Shown piece by piece: positions 57,708-64,000 of a DNA stretch of 64,000 nucleotides (the stretch's first letter is position 1; every line of letters begins with the position of its first letter). The stretch comes from Sycobia sp. Sy_11 (lineage: Eukaryota; Arthropoda; Insecta; Hymenoptera; Epichrysomallidae). The notes under the pieces were generated by a model. The model ran no database searches, was not told the origin of the DNA, and was given only the letters and a program-made list of their open reading frames with translations. The DNA lies in NCBI GenBank assembly GCA_018907035.1, contig JACCIC010000176.1:1122501-1186500 (forward strand), read 5' to 3'. Position numbers and translations under genes: made by a program.

Positions 57708-58058
57708 TTGACAGGTCTCAAAGAGGAGCAAAAGAGAACGATAACTGGGACGCTCCTGAGAATTTGGAAAGAGAAAAGACTATATCTCCTTCGCGAGGGA
57801 CGTAAAATATACGTCTCTCTAGTGAACAGAGAGCCAATAAGCATATATATTTACTTTGCTGAAAGTAAAATTGTACAAATAACAAATCTTTTAAACGAAA
57901 ACGAAAGAGAAATATTGAAAAGAGAATGGCCAATGGGAGTGAAAATATTGCGCTTAGACATACCAGAGGAAACAGGAAAAGAGATGATAAGCAGAGATGA
58001 GCTTAAAAATGCTCTCGATGACTTAGAAGGAAAAACGAAACGAGATTGGCCGAGATGA
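57708..58058 (+). CDS. Small ORF before Copia gag, unrecognised
   Basis: 116 codons, Lys/Glu/Arg-rich, with IYVSLVNREPISIYIYFAES. It overlaps the start of the next frame by 13 bp. No nucleic-acid-binding or enzyme motif is seen. It may be the real N-terminus of Gag displaced by a frameshift, or an accessory ORF. Confidence 0.4.
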   Translation: MTGLKEEQKRTITGTLLRIWKEKRLYLLREGRKIYVSLVNREPISIYIYFAESKIVQITNLLNENEREILKREWPMGVKILRLDIPEETGKEMISRDELKNALDDLEGKTKRDWPR

Positions 58059-59374
58059 GAATAGAAGCCGCAAACGAGCGTGCTAAGTTCTTTGAGACGC
58101 AAAAAGAAACGAACCAACAGATGGTTTTTAGTCTTGCGACACAGATATCAGAGCTGATTAAAGCACAGCTCCAATCGTTTCAACCAAAAGAGTCAGAAAC
58201 GGAAGCCACCAAGGAGAAGCCAAGGAATAAGAAAATAGAAATAATTAAAGAAGCTGACGCTAAGGTTCAGTTCAGCCAGTCCGAGGAGTCAAATGCAAAG
58301 GAGATAGAAAGGAAGGAAGAGATTGAAGAATTCATTCCACAGTATCAACCATGGACAATGGAGGAGCAGATCAATTCGTATGCATTTGGAGCATACAATC
58401 AATGTCGCCCGAAAATCATGAAGGAAGAAATCTTAGGCCATTACAAGGAATGCGACGATGGAAACGTAACAAAATCTATGTCAATTATTAATAATAATAC
58501 ATGCAGATCAGAAAAATCACTTATATCAGAAATTAATTCAGAAAGATCGAATGAGATGTGCGAATTAGAATTTAGAGAAAAAGAAAAAGAAAAAGATAAG
58601 AAAGATCGTATTGAAATTGATCTAAGATCGGAAATTAAAAGATACGAAAGATGTGAAAAAGAAAAGAAAAGAGGTGGAGAAATAGAGGATAACTCACTCG
58701 AGAGTTATATAAAGAAAGCTGTGAACACCTTAGTCGAAAGAAAACTAAACGAAGTAAATCGTGAAAATAAATTAGAGAATTTAACGGAAAGACTAGAATC
58801 GGTAATGTCGAAAGATAACGGTGGAAATAGAAAATATAAATTAGCAACAGAAATAAAATTTGAGGTATTTAATGATTATTCGATGACCGAATTAGAAATC
58901 AATCACAGATCTCGCGAAATAATTATAAATCATATTGATATAAATTATTACATGAAAATTGTCGAAATAAAATCACCGAGGAAAATCGTTGAGAAATTAA
59001 AAGAATATAAGAGATTAGAATCGAGAATAACGAGAGTCTCCGCGAGAAAGAAGTTGTATCGTTTGAAATACGTACCATCTAGAGAACGCGCCGCGGACTT
59101 TTGGTTGCGTTTTGTAGATAAAACATTATCGGATGAAGAAAAGAGAGACATCTTTTATAATGCCGTTTTGGGTGCACTTCCAGAGACTGTACTAGCGGAC
59201 TGTCTGTTCGAAGGTACAACTGGAGGTGAGATGAGACTTGAAAAATTAAAAGACTTGATATTACAGGTAGAAGCAGCGAGGCCTATCAGAGAGGCTCCAG
59301 TAAGTACGTTGAGTGTTGGAGGCGTCGATCGTTTCCGAAATTCAATCGGAGGCGACCGATACCTCAGGAAGTAA
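58046..59374 (+). pseudogene. Copia-type Gag, large charged form
   Basis: 442 codons. The first about 260 residues are highly charged, coiled-coil-like (ERCEKEKKRGG and similar). The C-terminal part has Copia Gag character: SPRKIVEKLKEYKRLESRIT, YVPSRERAADFWLRFVDKT, LGALPETVLADCLFEG. It ends at TAA 59372 after a -1 slip; the zinc knuckles continue in frame 1. Function in family: particle formation. It is much longer than ordinary Copia Gags because of the charged insert. Confidence 0.75.
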
Positions 59375-59643
59375 TTAAAGACGATAATAAGAGGTGCTTT
59401 GACTGTGGAACGTACGGTCATGTAGGTCGGCAATGTCCCAATCCGGGCCAAATATATTGCTACCGGTGTAAAAAGCCAGGCAATCACATTGCAAGGAATT
59501 GCAAAACGAAGCGTGAGAGAGAGAACGACAAATCCAGTCATGGTAAAAGATCGTGGGCAAACAGAAGCAAAAGCGCGCCAAAGCGTACCAGAGTCTCACC
59601 TCGTGAGAAAGAAACGAAACCGTTCGGTTTAAACACCGAGTAA
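59375..59643 (+). pseudogene. Copia Gag nucleocapsid, two zinc knuckles
   Basis: DDNKRCFDCGTYGHVGRQC and YCYRCKKPGNHIARNC are two CCHC knuckles, then a basic tail (KTKRERENDKSSHGKRSW). The frame is open upstream into RRRPIPQEVIKDD, which overlaps the end of the previous frame, so a 1-nt indel near 59340 is the break. Confidence 0.88.
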
Positions 59644-59695
59644 ACAAGGTAAGAATTTAAAGGAATTATACTGAAATTATTTCAATCAAAATGAT

Positions 59696-60064
59696 TTGAG
59701 AAAGTTGAGGAAAAACCATGTTATGAAATTCATAGCAGACTCGGGTGCTACAGAGAATCTATGCAACTACGAGATTGCGTTCGAACAACTAGACAGAGAC
59801 TTTACTGAGAAAGACAAATGCGCAAATAAAAGGGCAAATCTAGATATAGACGATATAGGTAACATCAGAGGAACAATAACTTCTGGAAATGAATTGAACT
59901 TAAATAACGTTCTATATTCGGCAAATCTAGCCAAGAATCTATTATCTTTGAGAAAATACGCGGAGCATGGAATGGAGATTAGACTGAACAACAAAAGAAT
60001 AAACATAATAGATCCGGTAGCTAAAAAATCAATTATATCAGGAAACTATGAATCACCGTTTTAG
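59696..60064 (+). pseudogene. Copia-type aspartic protease
   Basis: HVMKFIADSGATENLCNYEI has the DSGA active site. VLYSANLAKNLLSLRKYAEHGMEIRL is the typical Copia segment after protease. It ends at TAG; the same frame continues through a second stop (TAA near 60092) into the integrase ORF, so protease and integrase were one reading frame. Confidence 0.9.
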
Positions 60065-60163
60065 GTAATCAAATTGAAACCGCGTAGAAAATAAGAATCA
60101 AGCAATTTAGCTGAAACAGAAACAAATAACCATCCGTATAACACTAGAAGCAAGAGTAGCACA

Positions 60164-61990
60164 GTGGAAAGCATAGAGACAAATGAAGCTGATAAAATCA
60201 TTAATAGTATCGTAAATAAGACTGCATCAGAATCAAATAAGACAGATGATGTTGAGTCAGGTGCACAAGCAGACACCGGAAGAGACTCGGATCTCCTGGT
60301 GACTGCGAACGATAGGAAAGTGCATTTGACTGCTGACAGTTCTAGCGTAGTCACAGTAGAAGCTCAGGATATCATAAATGTTAAGAAAGAAACAGATAAA
60401 TCAAAATTAAGCGACGCCATGCTATGGCACTACAGATTAGAACGTGCGTCGGACAAATACATCGCGGAATTTGTCAAACAGCAATTAAATTCCAGAATAG
60501 AATTAAAACAAAATGACCTATTAGAAATTCTAAATTGCGAAGCTTGCCTGATGGCTAAGAGCACACGGCTTCCGTTCAAGGAAAAGAGACAGCGAGCTGA
60601 TAGACCTCTTAAAATCTTGCATGCAGATACAATGGGATCTATATCGTCGGTATCCCATCCAAAGGGATATAAATTCATTTTAACTATTTTAGACGACTAT
60701 TCCAGAATAGCCATAGCTCACCCTCTTAGGCATAAGAACGAAGCCGCTGAATATATAGAGAAAAGCGTTAGGAGTTTCAGAAACGTTTTAGGTAGAGACG
60801 AAAAATTATGTTATTTGAGGTGCGACAAGGGTACCGAATTCACAGTTTCCGAAACTGTTGCACTTCTCGATAGGTTAGGTGCGGAGCTGCAGCTGGTCTG
60901 TCCAAACACTCAGCAACACAATGGAGTTGTTGAGAGGTTCAATAGAACCATAGAAAACAAGGTAAGGACTATGATGTTGGATTCAGGTCTTCCGACAAAC
61001 TGTTGGGATCTGGCTGTTAAAACAGCTGCTTATATTTACAATCGTTCAGCACACAAATCCATTGACTTCAACATTCCCATAATTACACTTAAAAAGGAAT
61101 TTAAAATTGAGGCACACCGATGGAAAAGATTCGGCTGCGTTGCGTTTTTCCGTAAACAAAAGGGAGGCGATACGAAATTTGGAACCACCGGGATACGAGG
61201 TTTTCTTGTGGGGTATAGCTCGTCGGGATACGCTCTGCGAGTTCCCGAAGAACAAAAATTATTCAAATCTCGAGATGTCAAATTTATTGAAAAGCTAGTA
61301 TTTAGAGACTATTACGGAGGAAGTGAGAAAAGTCAACCTAGTTTCGAAATTACGAATAGAGTAGAAAATACAGAATCTCCAAAATTAAAATCCGGACTGA
61401 GGAGGAAAGATAGAATAAAACAACAAACTGAGAACATCGTATACACGTTAGATAGCGATAAAAATAAACCGAATTCGGAAGTTAAATATCATTCGTTATT
61501 AGCCAAAATAAATCATGATCCGCAAACATATCGCGAAGCCGTAAACTCGACCGAAGCAAACAATTGGATTAAAGCCATTAATTCGGAATTAGATTCTATG
61601 ACAGAGAAGGACGTATTTAGTGAGACTAGCATCGACCTGATGTACAAACAAAATAAGAATCCGAACATTCTCGACTCTAGATGGGTGTTTCGCCGTAAAA
61701 CAGATAGTTTAGGTAAAATAACTTATAAAGCTATATTAGTAATTCGGGGATTCAAGGATAAAAACGATTACGACGTTAGAGAAAGGTATGCACCAGTATC
61801 CAGACTGACTTTAGTTAGGCCCTTCTTAGCTATTGCAAACAAACTGGAACTTAATTTAAAACAGTTAGATATCGAGACAGCTTTCTTGTACGGAAATATC
61901 GATGAGGATATCTATCTCCGAATGCCAGAGGGATTTCGGGCGTCCGAACCGAACAAAAACAAAATTTTAAAACTCAGCGCAGTTTCGTAG
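60164..61990 (+). pseudogene. Copia integrase and N-terminal RT
   Basis: Pre-integrase region LWHYRLERASDKYIAEFVKQ with CEACLMAKSTRLPF (zinc Cys pair). Catalytic core: ILHADTMGSISSVSHPKGYK (first Asp), RCDKGTEFTVSE (second Asp), QHNGVVERFNRTIENKVRTM (Glu). RT starts WIKAINSELDSMTEKDVFSE, DSRWVFRRKTDSLGK, LNLKQLDIETAFLYGNIDED (motif A Asp) and IYLRMPEGF. It stops at 61990 where the central RT is missing; all integrase acids are present. Confidence 0.93.
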
Positions 61991-62769
61991 AGAAATTAAT
62001 AAATCGTTTCGGGTACAGGGATATTAAAAGCAGCAAAACGCCTATGAACATAGCTATTGCTACGAGCGAACAACGTAGAGATCGCGAAGAAGATTGCATA
62101 GGTGAAAGCAATAAAAACAACACTAGATACCGTGAGATAGTAGGTTCGCTGTTGTATCTTGCTGACGCTACGCGACCTGATATTTCGTATAGCGTGAATG
62201 TATTGAGTCGACACCAGGTAAATCCAATGGAAGTAGAATGGGGTATGATCAAACGAGTTTTCAGATACTTAGCCGGAACATCGAATAAGGGTTTGATTTT
62301 TAAGGGAATCGGAAATGACTTAGAAGCGTATTCTGATGCTAGTTTGTCGGACTGCAAGAATTCACTTACTACGTGTGGACACCTGATCAGATTATACGAG
62401 GACACTGTGGGTTGGAAGACTCAGAAGCAACTCAGCGTTGTCTTGTCTATCTGCCAGGCCGAGTACGTAGCAATGAGTCTCGCCTGTCAAGAGTTAATCT
62501 CATTGCACAATTCAGTCAAAGAAATCTTAAGGGTTAACTTATATCCGTTACGCGTGAATTGCGATAATCAGGCCGCTCAATTCTGCGCAAAAACCGACGG
62601 TAACAATCGTTTCCGACATATAATAAGTCGACGGGAACATTACATTAAAGAATGCGTTCGTGATAATTTAGTCGAGATAAAGTGGGTAAAATCATCGGAT
62701 CAATTAGCCGATATATTTACGAAAAGTCTAAAATTAGATGTGCACGTTAGGATCACACAAACCATATAA
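61991..62769 (+). pseudogene. Copia RT C-terminus and RNase H
   Basis: Resumes with EKLINRFGYRDIKSSKTPMN, the region after the YVDD motif, so motifs B and C (roughly 400-500 bp) were deleted. RNase H: YLADATRPDISYSVNVLSRH, EAYSDASLSDCKNSLTTC (Asp), LSICQAEYVAMSLACQELIS (Glu), RVNCDNQAAQFCAKT (Asp), SSDQLADIFTKSL. This is the normal Copia end of Pol. Confidence 0.92.
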
Positions 62770-63560
62770 AATGATTAAACTAACATAAAAATTTCAGATC
62801 CCGAAGTCGAAGAAGAGAACTGGGACAGCTCTGATTAAAATAATACAATCACAAGTCCAACGCCAAGTCAATATCTGAAATTGATCATGATTAAAGAGAA
62901 GCAGTCAATCACTACAGAAAAACCTCATTTACACCCTCCAAGTTCACTACAGGGAAATGCCAGCGCAGCGCAGAGAAGCTTGAGAAGATGGCCGAAGCAG
63001 GCCCCGAGCGAAGAAGAACTGACGAGCAAGAGTCACGCACAATAAAAACATAAACATAGCGTAGACGGTAGATTAGGTCAATTAGAGTATTAGTTGTATA
63101 TTTTTCATAATCATCTTAGAATTAGTTTATACGTGTCATATTTTTATAATTATCTTAGAGTTAGTTTATACGTGTCATATTTTCCTAATTATCTTAGAGT
63201 TAGTTTATACACTTCAAATTTTTACAATTATCTTCGAGTTAGTTTATACGTTTCATTTTTTTATATAACTGTTGCAAAGTTAGCGTAGTCTTAAATACCT
63301 TTTCTTTTTGTTTCATATTAAAATAATTAGCTAGAATAGGTATTTATAGTCATAAACATTTTTTTCCCTTTTAGGTCCCAGCGCAAAGAAATATTATGTT
63401 TAATTTCCCCCACAGTATTCAGAAATTCCTGATACTGGATTTGTTAGAATCAGCGCGAAGAACTGACATTTCATTTTCGTTAAATATACTAGAATAGGAA
63501 TAAACCCTTAGTATGTAAGACCTACATAAAATTATATAGAGCCACCTGCGGACGACGACA
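62770..63560. other. Region after Copia pol with a 39-bp minisatellite
   Basis: 63097-63265 holds four units of 39 bp (CATCTTAGAATTAGTTTATACG-type start), readable as a 13-residue repeat but with no convincing gene. No LTR copy matching 54737-54986 was found. Confidence 0.65.
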
Positions 63561-64000
63561 ACACCGAGAGACCACCGATGGTCATGAAAAAGATAGTTTC
63601 ATTTTATTCTTAGTTATAAAAATTTATAATTTTGAGTTCGGAAAAAGCACTTTAAATTCCACGCGAGCGGTTCCGATATCCACGGATTCCACTCCCTATC
63701 CTCAATCATATCCTTACCGGTCGAAAGACGCGCGAAGGACTTGGAAACGCGCCTCACCATCGGTTTGGAAGGGGGGGTTTGTGACCGAACAAATGGCCGG
63801 TCCGCGGTTGCCAAACCGAGCGTTCGCGCGTTACGGCAAAAATACGCGAAGCACGAGCCGCGAGAGTGCGCGACGTTTGTCCGCGAAGAAGGAAGCACAG
63901 CGAAAGGAAGTTCACCTTCTCCTTCTTCCCCGAGCCGTCGAGGAGATCTGACGTATCGAGTAGAGTTGTCACCAGAACTACTGAACTCTTTTCCGATTCG
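63561..64000 (+). other. GC-rich right edge, possible start of an LTR
   Basis: Composition turns GC- and CpG-rich near 63650. GGAAGGGGGGGTT at 63767-63779 resembles a polypurine tract and is followed by TGTGACCGAACAAATGGCC, a possible LTR start. The other end is outside the window. Confidence 0.35.

Larger units (their letters stand above)
54737..62990 (+). mobile_element. Copia-type LTR retrotransposon, broken
   Basis: 5' LTR, primer site, an unusually long leader (2.7 kb with two minisatellites), gag, protease, integrase, RT and RNase H in Copia order (integrase before RT). Lesions: a gag frameshift, nonsense codons after protease, and a deletion removing the RT core. The 3' LTR is not visible up to 64000, so the right limit is arbitrary. 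Linking the LTR at 54737 to the ORFs at 57.7 kb onward is an inference from order and primer site. Confidence 0.8.

Noticed and set aside
7113..63265. CRISPR array or bacterial-type repeats
   Set aside because: All tandem repeats are head-to-tail micro- or minisatellites without spacers, and the genome context is eukaryotic.

Overview
The window reads as nuclear DNA from an insect, possibly a hymenopteran such as an ant (low certainty). The unique-looking sequence is very AT-rich, has large introns, and is crowded with microsatellites and many transposon classes. I see one credible host gene: a two-exon, 212-residue four-membrane-segment protein of the claudin/PMP22 type (7554-11431). A weak candidate exon lies at 12834-13013 on the minus strand. 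There are no operons, rRNAs, CRISPR arrays or bacterial features.

Layout. 0.5-3.6 kb: a broken minus-strand Ty3/Gypsy pol relic. 3.6-7.4 kb: dispersed AT-rich repeats and a Penelope terminal piece. 7.5-11.5 kb: the claudin-like gene. 12-17.4 kb: Helitron-like ends, repeats and a GC-rich block with a 55-bp tandem repeat. 17.7-29.7 kb: two arms of one AT-rich repeat in opposite orientation enclosing an LTR retrotransposon (19425-27806). 30.2-32.5 kb: a Penelope-like element with RT and GIY-YIG parts. 33-37 kb: microsatellites, an inverted repeat pair, a degraded Helitron and a second Penelope fragment. 37.4-41.2 kb: another Gypsy-type relic with its own 3' ORF. 42.5-43.9 kb: mariner copies. 44-49 kb: Helitron ends, a 60-bp minisatellite that reverses orientation, and an integrase remnant. 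52.1-54.7 kb: a second copy of the first Gypsy family, cut off by a Copia-type LTR at 54737. 54.7-63 kb: Copia-type internal region.

The most interesting object is the 19.4-27.8 kb LTR retrotransposon. It resembles Mag-clade Gypsy elements: a Gag with a short C-terminal Cys/His motif, and a Pol in the -1 frame. Its gag/pol junction holds a textbook -1 frameshift signal: heptamer GGGAAAC, a 5-nt spacer, and a pseudoknot with perfect 9-bp and 7-bp stems. Downstream of integrase, where an envelope gene would sit, is a broken reading region of about 590 codons. It looks like an RRM-type RNA-binding fold followed by leucine-rich-repeat-like segments, not an envelope protein. The 37-41 kb relic also has an unrelated 3' ORF starting immediately after a splice-acceptor-like site. 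Both fit the idea of accessory 3' ORFs made from spliced RNA.

Every transposon ORF seen carries at least one lesion (nonsense codon, frameshift, deleted or substituted catalytic residue), so nothing here looks autonomous as read. All calls are from reading the sequence; no database search was possible.
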